Assembly (NCBI RefSeq): GCF_002366715.1
Contig: NZ_DFBS01000013.1
Span: 1 to 64,000, forward strand
From: Halomonas sp. UBA3074
Lineage (GTDB): Bacteria > Pseudomonadota > Gammaproteobacteria > Pseudomonadales > Halomonadaceae
Direction: 5' to 3'
DNA length: 64,000 nucleotides
Part shown: piece by piece, positions 7,776 to 15,614 of the stretch
How positions within the stretch are numbered: the stretch's first letter is position 1
Layout of the letters: each line of letters begins with the position of its first letter
Position numbers and translations under genes: made by a program
The notes under the pieces: generated by a model
Database searches by the model: none
What the model was told of the DNA's origin: nothing
What the model saw: the letters and a program-made list of their open reading frames with translations, nothing else

Positions 7776-7808
7776 AAAGGCAGATCAGTAAGTAACTGAT
7801 CTGCCTTT
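7776..7808 (-). terminator. Rho-independent terminator after tRNA-fMet
   Basis: A 14-base-pair perfect stem, AAAGGCAGATCAGT with ACTGATCTGCCTTT, and a 5-base loop. On the minus strand the run of T follows the stem, so it ends transcription of the tRNA gene 8 bases beyond its 3' end. Confidence 0.85.
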
Positions 7809-7816
7809 CAAAATAT

Positions 7817-7893
<77 letters not shown>

Positions 7894-8163
7894 TCAACGT
7901 GTGGCGTATTCTACAGATTTTTTACGTGGAGTCAATAGCGGTATTAACACGTTCGGCTTATGGCAGTGGCGGGCATACTGCTGCAACATGAAGGGAGTGC
8001 AGCTATGCTGCAGGTAGCAATAACAAAAAGCTTACGTTGGTGCATTGCTCAAGCCAATAATGCACTAGGGTAGTACAAGCGCAGTCGCGCTTTTTCACAA
8101 TGGCTTGCGGCGCAATGTGCGTGCGGTAGATCCAAGCCATTTGTCATATCAGGGAGGTAGTCA

Positions 8164-8910
8164 ATGGCCAATCAAGCCCCCGTCGCCTGGGTAACTGGTG
8201 GAACTGGTGGTATCGGTACGGCAATTTGTCGTTCGTTGGCAGAGGCGGGTTATCTGGTCGTCGCGGGTTACCGCAACCCCGATAAGGCCAAAACCTGGCT
8301 CGAATCGCAGCATGCTGACGGCTATCAAAATATTGAATTGTCTGGTGTCGATCTTGCTGACCACAACGCCTGCCTGGAAGGTGCCCGTGAAATTCACGAC
8401 AAATACGGTCCCATCAGTGTGCTGGTGAACTGTGCGGGTATTACCCGTGATGGCACCATGAAGAAGATGTCGTATGAGCAGTGGTATGAAGTGCTCGACA
8501 CCAATCTCAACAGCGTTTTTAACACCTGCCGCAGTGTTATTGAGATGATGCTTGAGTCTGGCTATGGCCGGATCATCAATATTTCATCCATCAATGGCCG
8601 TAAGGGGCAGTTTGGTCAGGTTAACTACGCTGCTGCGAAAGCCGGTATGCATGGTTTGACCATGTCGTTGGCGCAGGAAACAGCGACCAAAGGGATTACG
8701 GTGAATACCGTGTCGCCTGGCTACATTGCTACCGATATGATTATGAATATTCCAGAAAAAGTGCGCGAAGCCATTCGGGAAACGATCCCCGTGAAGCGCT
8801 ATGGCACGCCAGAAGAAATTGGCCGACTGGTGACTTTCCTAGCCGATAAGGAGTCCGGGTTTATTACCGGCGCTAACATCGACATCAACGGTGGGCAGTT
8901 TATGGGCTAG
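8164..8910 (+). CDS. phaB: Acetoacetyl-CoA reductase (NADPH), PHB synthesis
   Basis: A 248-residue short-chain dehydrogenase reducing acetoacetyl-CoA to (R)-3-hydroxybutyryl-CoA for polyhydroxybutyrate synthesis. The cofactor glycine motif TGGTGGIG lies near residue 11. The catalytic Ser-Tyr-Lys set is in NISSINGRKGQFGQVNYAAAKAG, split as SS near 139 and YAAAK near 153. QFGQ before the Tyr and the C-terminal GGQFMG are typical of PhaB rather than FabG. GGGAGG precedes the start by 7 bases. No other PHB gene is adjacent. A FabG-like role is the alternative. Confidence 0.85.
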   Translation: MANQAPVAWVTGGTGGIGTAICRSLAEAGYLVVAGYRNPDKAKTWLESQHADGYQNIELSGVDLADHNACLEGAREIHDKYGPISVLVNCAGITRDGTMKKMSYEQWYEVLDTNLNSVFNTCRSVIEMMLESGYGRIINISSINGRKGQFGQVNYAAAKAGMHGLTMSLAQETATKGITVNTVSPGYIATDMIMNIPEKVREAIRETIPVKRYGTPEEIGRLVTFLADKESGFITGANIDINGGQFMG

Positions 8911-8961
8911 CACAGCCCCTAAATTTATCAACGCTAACTCCCCTACCCGGGGAGAATGCAA

Positions 8962-8986
8962 AACGGGAGGCTATGAGCCTCCCGTT
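8962..8986. terminator. Hairpin between convergent phaB and DUF349 gene
   Basis: An 11-base-pair perfect stem, AACGGGAGGCT with AGCCTCCCGTT, around ATG. The T-run after it is short, but the position between two converging genes suggests a shared terminator. Confidence 0.6.
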
Positions 8987-9009
8987 GTTATTGGTACGTT
9001 TGTCAGCGG

Positions 9010-11826
9010 CTAAGGCAACGGAACGTTTGCCAAGCGGTTTAGCAGATTATACAGCTCTTCTACCTCAGCGGCCCATAGCGTCGCAGGCATGGGGCCTAGT
9101 GCCAAAAGCGCGACGAGAATATCGGTGACCTCCTGATCACGACTGCGCTCCTGGTTAAACCCTTCGTTCAAGCGCTCTACCTGGATGGCTAGCCGCAGTG
9201 GCTCGTCGCTTTGCCGTACGCTACCAATGGCCAGCATCGAGAGGTGCACCCGCAGTCGTGCGAGAGATTCCGCTAGCTTGGCATGCTCGGCATCGGACAA
9301 GGGCGCTTGAGTGGTATGGCGCTGCTGATTGCGGATGTGGTGGGCCTCTTTAAAGGCCGAAGGAAGCGGGGCGCTGAGCACCGTTTGCGCATCCACATCG
9401 CCGGGCGTTTTTTCGGTTAAGTGGCGCTGGTCAGCCGCTAAGTGAGCATTGACTAAGGGCATGATGGCATGCCACTGCTTCACTGTGCTGGCGACGGCAA
9501 GACGGTTCAAGCGTTCGCGCCGAGCCCGCACAATGCCACTCATTCGCCGCTGCATACCTTCACTACGACGATTCCGGGGCAGCGGTTCAAGCTGGTTGGC
9601 TTGGTCAAGAAAGTTATCCAACGTAGCGGCTTCGCTGGCCTCGTTGGGTTGCCAGCTATCCATTTGGTCGATGAGCGCCTGCATCTCATCTAACTGGTGT
9701 TGCTGGCGTGCCGCCTGCTCATTCTTATACGCATCGCGCTGGGCAAACAGTTGATCACACTCGTGACGGAACGTTTTCCACAGCGTTTGCTCTTCACCTT
9801 TGGGCGCACGGCCGAGCGCTCGCCATTGCTGCTGTAGCTGTTTGGTTTGGTGAATGCGTTGTGCCAAGGGCTGGCTTTCGTCATGGCGTAGTGCGGCGAC
9901 TTGGCTAATCAAATCCCGCTTCTGTGAGGCGATTGTGTCAGCACGCTGATCGATGAGCGACTGCAGCTGGTGACGAATCGTGCCGAAGCGGCGGCCAACG
10001 GCTTCTGAACGGTCCCGGGGCACCGGGCTATAGTGGCGCCATTGGTGGCGTGCCTTATCACGAATTTGTCGAAGTACGTCGGGGTCGGCGTCTTCAGCAG
10101 GTTGAGCCAGCAAGCTTTCAAGTTGATCGCAAAGTGCCTCACGGGCGCTGAGATTGGCTTCACGCTCTTCGTTTAACCGCGCTCGCCAGGGGGCTAAGCG
10201 TTCGTGAATACGATCCGAGGCGCTACGAAAACGCGTGGCCTGCTCGCGATTGGCCGCGGCATCACCGAGCGATTTCCACTCTTTGACGAGCTGATGATGG
10301 TGGCGGTCAAGCGCTTCTTCCGCCATATGCTGATCGTTGGCTAACGCTTCAATGCTGGCACATAGCTGTTCTCGCTTGGGGCCGGCGACAAACCCACGCC
10401 AATCGCGCAGTTCTGCCAGCCGAGCTGCTAAATGTTTCAGCCGTGTTTTAAGCGGCTGAGCTTCCGCGCTTTCCAGCCCTTCAATGCGCGGCTTAAGCCG
10501 CTGGTGGAGGCGGCTGGCGCTTTTAAACGCGCCACGCTCAAGTAAGTGCTCAAAGGAGTCGAGCTCGCCCGCATAGGTGTTTAGGTTGGCTTGCTCTTCC
10601 ACGGGGGGCGATGGGGCGGTCGTTTCATCGCTAAGCACTGCCTGCGCGCGGCTGAGCAGGGCGGGTGGGGTTAAAGTGTCGGGCCATTGGCACGCGTTAA
10701 TATGTGCCGACAGGGTGGTGTAATCGCCATTTGCCAGTGCCGTTTCGATACCAGGGCTCACTGCACACCAGCGCTGCCACGCCTCTAAACACTGGTCATA
10801 GTGTTGAATGGCCAGCGTATAACGCTGGCGCATGGTATCGCTCGGCGGATGCATATCGGAGAGCGTTTGCCAGCGCTGACCGAGTAGCTGGCGCTGGGCG
10901 CGCAAGCTATCAATATCCTGCACGGTCATGGCAGCCGCGTGACGCAGGCCATCAAGGGTCTCTTCGATCCCTTCCAGTAATTGCTCCCGGGTATTTTCGG
11001 CTTCATCTCGGCGCTCAGCGCTTTGTTGGCGAGCCTGCTCCTGGGTCTCGTGATCGTGCAGCGTTTTGCGGCAATTGAGCAGCGCTTGATGAAAACGCTG
11101 TTCCTGCTCAACGCTCGGTGGCTGGGTTAACTGTTCCCATTGGCGTTCAAGATGGCGAAAACGCCCACCGTAAAGCGGCTCCCAAGGTGCACGCGCGTGC
11201 TGCTCCAGTTGGTTGAGTAGCGTTTCACGCTGCTGTGCTTCCGCTTCCAGCCACTGCGCGTCGCTGCGCAAACGGTTGAGGCGCTCCCGCGCCAGACGCG
11301 ATACCTGGCGATCACGGCGCGCTTCTTTTAGTAAGCGCTTTAACCCTTCCTCATCCTCAATGCGCTCGGCAGCGTGATGACGCACGGCCGCCACGCCGTT
11401 ATGGCAAGCCTGATGAATCAAATCATCCTGCCCAGACAGCCTGCTAAGAGCCAATAGGCGTAACGCTAGATTGTCGGCCTGCAAGGCAATCGCATTTAAC
11501 GCACGCGGCTCTTCAAGGCGCTCGACCAGCGCTTGGCGTTGCTGTAGAACCGTGTGGCCTTCACGCCCGCTGAGCCGTTGGCAAACCGCATTGAACCACG
11601 CTTCATCCTGCTGGTGGCGCGGATAAGCATCGACCAAACCTGCGCAGTCATCCAAGGCCAGCAGCGCCGCAAGGCGAATCTGGCTATCGGTATCTTGTGA
11701 AAGCGACTGAAGCGCTTGGCGCTGTTCTGCCTGTTGTGGGTCCAGTCGCTGGAGGGCCTGACGGCGCACTTCGGGGTCGGGGTGTTGCCACCGAGGTGCG
11801 AACAGGCGTCTTAACAGTCCGTGCAT
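9010..11826 (-). CDS. Large DUF349 protein with N-terminal HEAT-like repeats
   Basis: A 938-residue soluble protein. The first about 190 residues resemble HEAT/armadillo-like repeats (HPDPEVRRQALQRLDP; DSQIRLAALLALDDC). The remainder is long Arg/Gln/Glu-rich helix with repeated DUF349-type units around WRxLGRAPKGEEQTLWKTFR (about 670-700) and similar W..R..F units near 520 and 595. No membrane segment or catalytic motif is visible. Proteins of this type are conserved in Halomonas and Pseudomonas relatives, but the function is unknown to me. It runs convergent to phaB and divergent from minC. AGGA precedes the ATG at 11826. Confidence 0.75.
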   Translation of the reverse strand: MHGLLRRLFAPRWQHPDPEVRRQALQRLDPQQAEQRQALQSLSQDTDSQIRLAALLALDDCAGLVDAYPRHQQDEAWFNAVCQRLSGREGHTVLQQRQALVERLEEPRALNAIALQADNLALRLLALSRLSGQDDLIHQACHNGVAAVRHHAAERIEDEEGLKRLLKEARRDRQVSRLARERLNRLRSDAQWLEAEAQQRETLLNQLEQHARAPWEPLYGGRFRHLERQWEQLTQPPSVEQEQRFHQALLNCRKTLHDHETQEQARQQSAERRDEAENTREQLLEGIEETLDGLRHAAAMTVQDIDSLRAQRQLLGQRWQTLSDMHPPSDTMRQRYTLAIQHYDQCLEAWQRWCAVSPGIETALANGDYTTLSAHINACQWPDTLTPPALLSRAQAVLSDETTAPSPPVEEQANLNTYAGELDSFEHLLERGAFKSASRLHQRLKPRIEGLESAEAQPLKTRLKHLAARLAELRDWRGFVAGPKREQLCASIEALANDQHMAEEALDRHHHQLVKEWKSLGDAAANREQATRFRSASDRIHERLAPWRARLNEEREANLSAREALCDQLESLLAQPAEDADPDVLRQIRDKARHQWRHYSPVPRDRSEAVGRRFGTIRHQLQSLIDQRADTIASQKRDLISQVAALRHDESQPLAQRIHQTKQLQQQWRALGRAPKGEEQTLWKTFRHECDQLFAQRDAYKNEQAARQQHQLDEMQALIDQMDSWQPNEASEAATLDNFLDQANQLEPLPRNRRSEGMQRRMSGIVRARRERLNRLAVASTVKQWHAIMPLVNAHLAADQRHLTEKTPGDVDAQTVLSAPLPSAFKEAHHIRNQQRHTTQAPLSDAEHAKLAESLARLRVHLSMLAIGSVRQSDEPLRLAIQVERLNEGFNQERSRDQEVTDILVALLALGPMPATLWAAEVEELYNLLNRLANVPLP

Positions 11827-12019
11827 GGATCATCCTGCTGGTGCGTAGCGTGAAAAAATCGGTAGTCAGCCACACGGCGGTTGCAGTCGCCGGCGCTGTC
11901 GCTTAGCTTGGCCTTACTATTTTGTAATAAGCATGGTGTGGTAAGCGACTATTTTCTAGACCACAATGCGTGATAGTACGCTACCTTTAACTTATCTGAA
12001 CATGACAGGGAGTTCGGCC

Positions 12020-12769
12020 ATGAGCCTTAATGTGGATAGTGCCGCGGTGGCCTTTACCTTCAAAGGCGGCATGCTGCCGATGACCGTCATGGAGCTAAGT
12101 AGCGCTGACCCGGAGCGAATCCGGCAGCAGTTGGCTGGCAAGCTTTCCCAATCACCTGCTTTCTTCCAGCATACACCGGTTGTGCTCAGCGTGGAAAAGT
12201 TGGATGAACCGCACTTAGCCCTAGAGCGTATCTGTGCCGTGTGCCGCGATCATAAGCTGCTCCCGGTGGCGGTGCGTGGCGGCACTGAACCGGTGCGTCA
12301 ATCGGCCTGGGCGCTGGGGTTGGGTTGGTTCCCGCCGGTAGAAGAGGGGCGCCCACGGGTGCTCGAAAGCGTTGATACTTCTCCGGTGCATGAAGTCACC
12401 CGTGAAGACACTCAAGTAAGCGATATAGAGGCTCCTGCCCTCGCCACTCGCCTCTACCGGGGAACGGTTCGCTCGGGGCAGCAGGTAAGCGCTGCCGAGG
12501 GGGATCTGGTCGTTATCGGGGCTGTCAATGCAGGCGCGGAAGTATTGGCTGCGGGCAGTATTCATGTTTACGGCGCCCTGCGGGGCCGTGCATTGGCGGG
12601 AATACATGGCAATACCCAAGCGGGCATTTACTGCCGGGAGCTGGAAGCCGAATTGCTCTCGGTGGCCGGTAATTACAAGCGTTTGGAAGATATTGACTCA
12701 CAGCTTCTGGGGCGGCCCGCGGAAGTTCACTTTACAAAAGAACAGCTTGAAATTAAGCCATTAGGTTAA
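12020..12769 (+). CDS. minC: Septum site-determining inhibitor MinC
   Basis: MinC blocks FtsZ assembly away from midcell and is brought to the membrane by MinD. The 249-residue protein has the N-terminal FtsZ-inhibiting domain (AVAFTFKGGMLPMTVMEL) and, from about residue 150, the right-handed beta-helix domain (YRGTVRSGQQVSA; GDLVVIGAVNAGAEVLAAGS; GIHGNTQAGIYC) that dimerises and binds MinD. I chose ATG at 12020 with AGGGAG upstream; earlier in-frame starts at 11966 and 12002 add non-conserved residues. It heads minCDE, with 157 bases before minD. Confidence 0.93.
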   Translation: MSLNVDSAAVAFTFKGGMLPMTVMELSSADPERIRQQLAGKLSQSPAFFQHTPVVLSVEKLDEPHLALERICAVCRDHKLLPVAVRGGTEPVRQSAWALGLGWFPPVEEGRPRVLESVDTSPVHEVTREDTQVSDIEAPALATRLYRGTVRSGQQVSAAEGDLVVIGAVNAGAEVLAAGSIHVYGALRGRALAGIHGNTQAGIYCRELEAELLSVAGNYKRLEDIDSQLLGRPAEVHFTKEQLEIKPLG

Positions 12770-12926
12770 GGTCTTTTTATGAGCGCGCATTGGTGCTTCA
12801 TCCCTAGCGACGCAGAAGGCGCTATCCGTTACAGTATGGCTTGTTGATGACATTGACGTTCCCGTTGTGCGCAAAGCGCCAAATGAGCTGCGCTCGCGAT
12901 GAACGACTTCAAGAAGGAAGTGACTC

Positions 12927-13745
12927 TTGGCCAAGATAATTGTAGTGACCTCTGGTAAAGGAGGGGTCGGTAAAACCACCAGCGCGGCAGCCATTTCTAC
13001 AGGCCTTGCCCTGCGCGGTAAAAAAACCGTTGTGATCGATTTTGATGTGGGCTTGCGTAATCTCGACCTGATCATGGGTTGCGAGCGTCGTGTAGTGTAT
13101 GACTTAGTCAATGTGATTCAGGGCGAAGCGGGGCTTAACCAGGCGCTGATTCGTGATAAGCGCGTCGAAAACTTGTTCATTTTGCCAGCTTCGCAAACCC
13201 GCGATAAAGACGCTTTGACCCAAGAAGGGGTCGCGGAAATTCTCGAAAAGCTGAAAGAAGACTTTGATTACATACTGTGTGATTCACCTGCTGGCATCGA
13301 GCGCGGTGCGCAGTTGGCCATGTATTTTGCTGATGAAGCCATAGTCGTCACCAATCCTGAAGTATCCTCAGTACGCGATTCGGATCGCATTTTAGGGCTG
13401 CTGGCTTCGAAGACACGTCGCGCCGAGCAAGGCGAAGACCCCATCAAAGAGCACCTGCTGGTCACTCGCTACAATCCCGAGCGAGTGACATCTGGTGACA
13501 TGCTAACGCTGGACGACATTCGCGAAATTTTAGCGATTAATCTGCTGGGTTTGATTCCCGAGTCAGAAGCCGTTCTGCGCGCGTCGAACCAAGGCGTGCC
13601 CGTTACCCACGATATTTCAAGCGACGCTGGCCAAGCCTATAGCGACACCGTATCGCGCCTGCTCGGTGAAGACATGCCGTTGCGCTTTCACGAAGTGCAG
13701 CGTAAAAGCCTGCTGAGCCGCATGTTTGGGGGAGGTCGTCGATGA
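12927..13745 (+). CDS. minD: Septum site-determining ATPase MinD
   Basis: A 272-residue deviant-Walker ATPase that dimerises on the membrane with ATP and carries MinC. The P-loop KGGVGKTT lies at residues 11-18, with the signature Lys at 11. The switch region reads DFDVGLRNLDL near 38-48, and the C-terminal amphipathic membrane helix is LLSRMFGGGRR. The start codon is TTG at 12927 (TTG GCC AAG = MAK), with AAGGAAG upstream; no ATG fits the family start. Its TGA overlaps the minE ATG by four bases (ATGA), giving coupled translation. Confidence 0.96.
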   Translation: MAKIIVVTSGKGGVGKTTSAAAISTGLALRGKKTVVIDFDVGLRNLDLIMGCERRVVYDLVNVIQGEAGLNQALIRDKRVENLFILPASQTRDKDALTQEGVAEILEKLKEDFDYILCDSPAGIERGAQLAMYFADEAIVVTNPEVSSVRDSDRILGLLASKTRRAEQGEDPIKEHLLVTRYNPERVTSGDMLTLDDIREILAINLLGLIPESEAVLRASNQGVPVTHDISSDAGQAYSDTVSRLLGEDMPLRFHEVQRKSLLSRMFGGGRR

Positions 13746-13993
13746 AACTGCTGGAGTTCTTGAAGCGTGAGCGCAGGAAATCCGCCTCGGTAGCCAAAGA
13801 ACGTTTGCAAATTATCGTAGCGCATCAGCGTAGCCAGCGCGGCCAGCCTGACTATATGCCGCTGCTTGAGCGTGAGCTGTTAGAGGTGATTCGCCGTTAT
13901 GTGCATGTAGATGACGATGCCATTCAGATTTCACTCGACAGTGAAGACAACTGTTCGGTGCTGGAGCTAAACGTCACACTTCCCAAAAGCTGA
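13742..13993 (+). CDS. minE: Topological specificity factor MinE
   Basis: An 83-residue protein that stimulates MinD ATPase and drives pole-to-pole oscillation. The N-terminal anti-MinCD part includes the membrane-targeting MKLLEFLKRERRK and the MinD-contact stretch AKERLQIIVAHQR (about 20-32). The C-terminal topological domain continues with YVHVDDDAIQISLDSEDNCS. It overlaps minD by four bases and closes the operon; no clear terminator follows. Confidence 0.95.
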   Translation: MKLLEFLKRERRKSASVAKERLQIIVAHQRSQRGQPDYMPLLERELLEVIRRYVHVDDDAIQISLDSEDNCSVLELNVTLPKS

Positions 13994-14099
13994 TCTTGAG
14001 CGCCGATCTTCATCACTAATCAAAGTGCGTAAGACGCGGCGAAAGGGGTGGCGGGTGTGCTACGCTTGGGCTTTTCATTGCCCAGCGGAGTGTTAGTGC

Positions 14100-15593
14100 A
14101 TGGCGCCACCCAATGCTGCCCCTGCCAGTTTTCTCTGGCATGACTATGAAACCTTCGGGGCTGACCCGCGTCGCGATCGGCCCGCCCAGTTCGCCGCGCT
14201 TCGCACCGATGCCGATCTCAACGAGATCGGTGATCCCATCGAGCTTTACTGTAAACCGGCCGATGACTATTTGCCCCATCCCGCGGCTTGTTTGATCACG
14301 GGTATCACGCCTCAAAAAGCGCAACGCCATGGTCTCCCCGAAGCCGAGTTTGCGGGTGAGATTCAGCGTCATATGAGCGAGCCGGGCACTTGCGTCGTGG
14401 GCTACAACAGCCTGCGATTTGATGATGAGGTGTCACGGCATCTTTTTTATCGCAACCTGCTCGATCCTTATTCTCGCGAGTGGCAAAACGGCAATTCCCG
14501 CTGGGATTTGATTGATATTGTGCGCGCCTTCTATGCGCTGCGCCCGGATGGCATTGAGTGGCCGCGGCGCGAAGACGGCGCACCCAGCTTCAAACTTGAG
14601 CATTTGACGGCGGCGAATGGGATTGCCCATGAGGGCGCGCACGATGCGGTCGCCGATGTGCGGGCGACGATTGCGCTGGCCCGTTTGCTCAAAGCGCGTA
14701 ATGCTAAGTTGTTCGACTACCTACTTGGCCTGCGCGGTAAGCGTGCCGTGGCGACGCAGCTCGACCTGCCCGGTGCCAAACCACTGCTGCATATTTCCCG
14801 CCGCTATCCCGCCAGCCGAGGCTGTAGTGCGTTAGTCATGCCGCTGGCCGAACATCCGACAAATCCGAATGGGGTAATCGTTTACGATTTAAGCGTGGAC
14901 CCCGGTGATATGCTGAGCATGTCCGCTGAGCAGATTCGTGAGCGCGTGTTTGTTAGCCAACAGGATTTAACCGAAGGCGAGGCGCGCATCCCGCTGAAAG
15001 TGATTCATATCAATCGCTGCCCCGTGGTTTTTCCTGCGAGTGCCCTAAAAGATGTCGATGGGCCGCAAAAAGGTGAATACGGCACTATCGTTAAACGGTT
15101 GGGCTTGGATGTGACGGCCTGTCGGCAGCATTGGAAAACCTTGCGCGATGCCAGCGGGGTGGCCGACAAAGTCGCTGAGGTGTTTAACGCAGGCTACGAA
15201 GAGGCGCCGCAAGACCCGGATCTAATGCTCTACTCAGGCAGCTTTTTCTCTGCCGTAGACCGGCAGCAGATGGAACGAGTGCGCGAAATGGAGCCATGGG
15301 ACTTAGTGGGGCAACGGTTTGCGTTTCAAGATTCACGCCTGGAAGAGATGCTGTTTCGCTTTCGTGCGCGCAGTTATCCCGACACGCTGGAAGGCGAAGA
15401 GCGTGAGCATTGGGAGGCGTTTCGCTGGATGCGCATTAATGATCCTGCATTAGCAGGCTTTACGTTGAAGGCATTTGCGCGGGAAATTGAGCAGTACAAT
15501 CAGCAAACCCTTACTGATCGTGAGCGCCAGATTCTGGAAGAGCTCGTCATGTTCGTGGAAGCCATGATGCCCGCTCAGGCGTTTGACGCCTGA
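14100..15593 (+). CDS. sbcB: Exodeoxyribonuclease I
   Basis: A 497-residue DEDDh 3'-5' single-strand DNA exonuclease of recombination and mismatch repair. The active-site elements are WHDYETFG near residue 15 (Asp, Glu), NSLRFDDE near 102, and HDAVADV near 181 (His, Asp). The SH3-like and C-terminal helical domains follow, and the length matches E. coli SbcB (475). It lies downstream of minE on the same strand, separated by 106 bases. Confidence 0.94.
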   Translation: MAPPNAAPASFLWHDYETFGADPRRDRPAQFAALRTDADLNEIGDPIELYCKPADDYLPHPAACLITGITPQKAQRHGLPEAEFAGEIQRHMSEPGTCVVGYNSLRFDDEVSRHLFYRNLLDPYSREWQNGNSRWDLIDIVRAFYALRPDGIEWPRREDGAPSFKLEHLTAANGIAHEGAHDAVADVRATIALARLLKARNAKLFDYLLGLRGKRAVATQLDLPGAKPLLHISRRYPASRGCSALVMPLAEHPTNPNGVIVYDLSVDPGDMLSMSAEQIRERVFVSQQDLTEGEARIPLKVIHINRCPVVFPASALKDVDGPQKGEYGTIVKRLGLDVTACRQHWKTLRDASGVADKVAEVFNAGYEEAPQDPDLMLYSGSFFSAVDRQQMERVREMEPWDLVGQRFAFQDSRLEEMLFRFRARSYPDTLEGEEREHWEAFRWMRINDPALAGFTLKAFAREIEQYNQQTLTDRERQILEELVMFVEAMMPAQAFDA

Positions 15594-15614
15594 GCGGCTC
15601 AAGGTGCTAATGCG

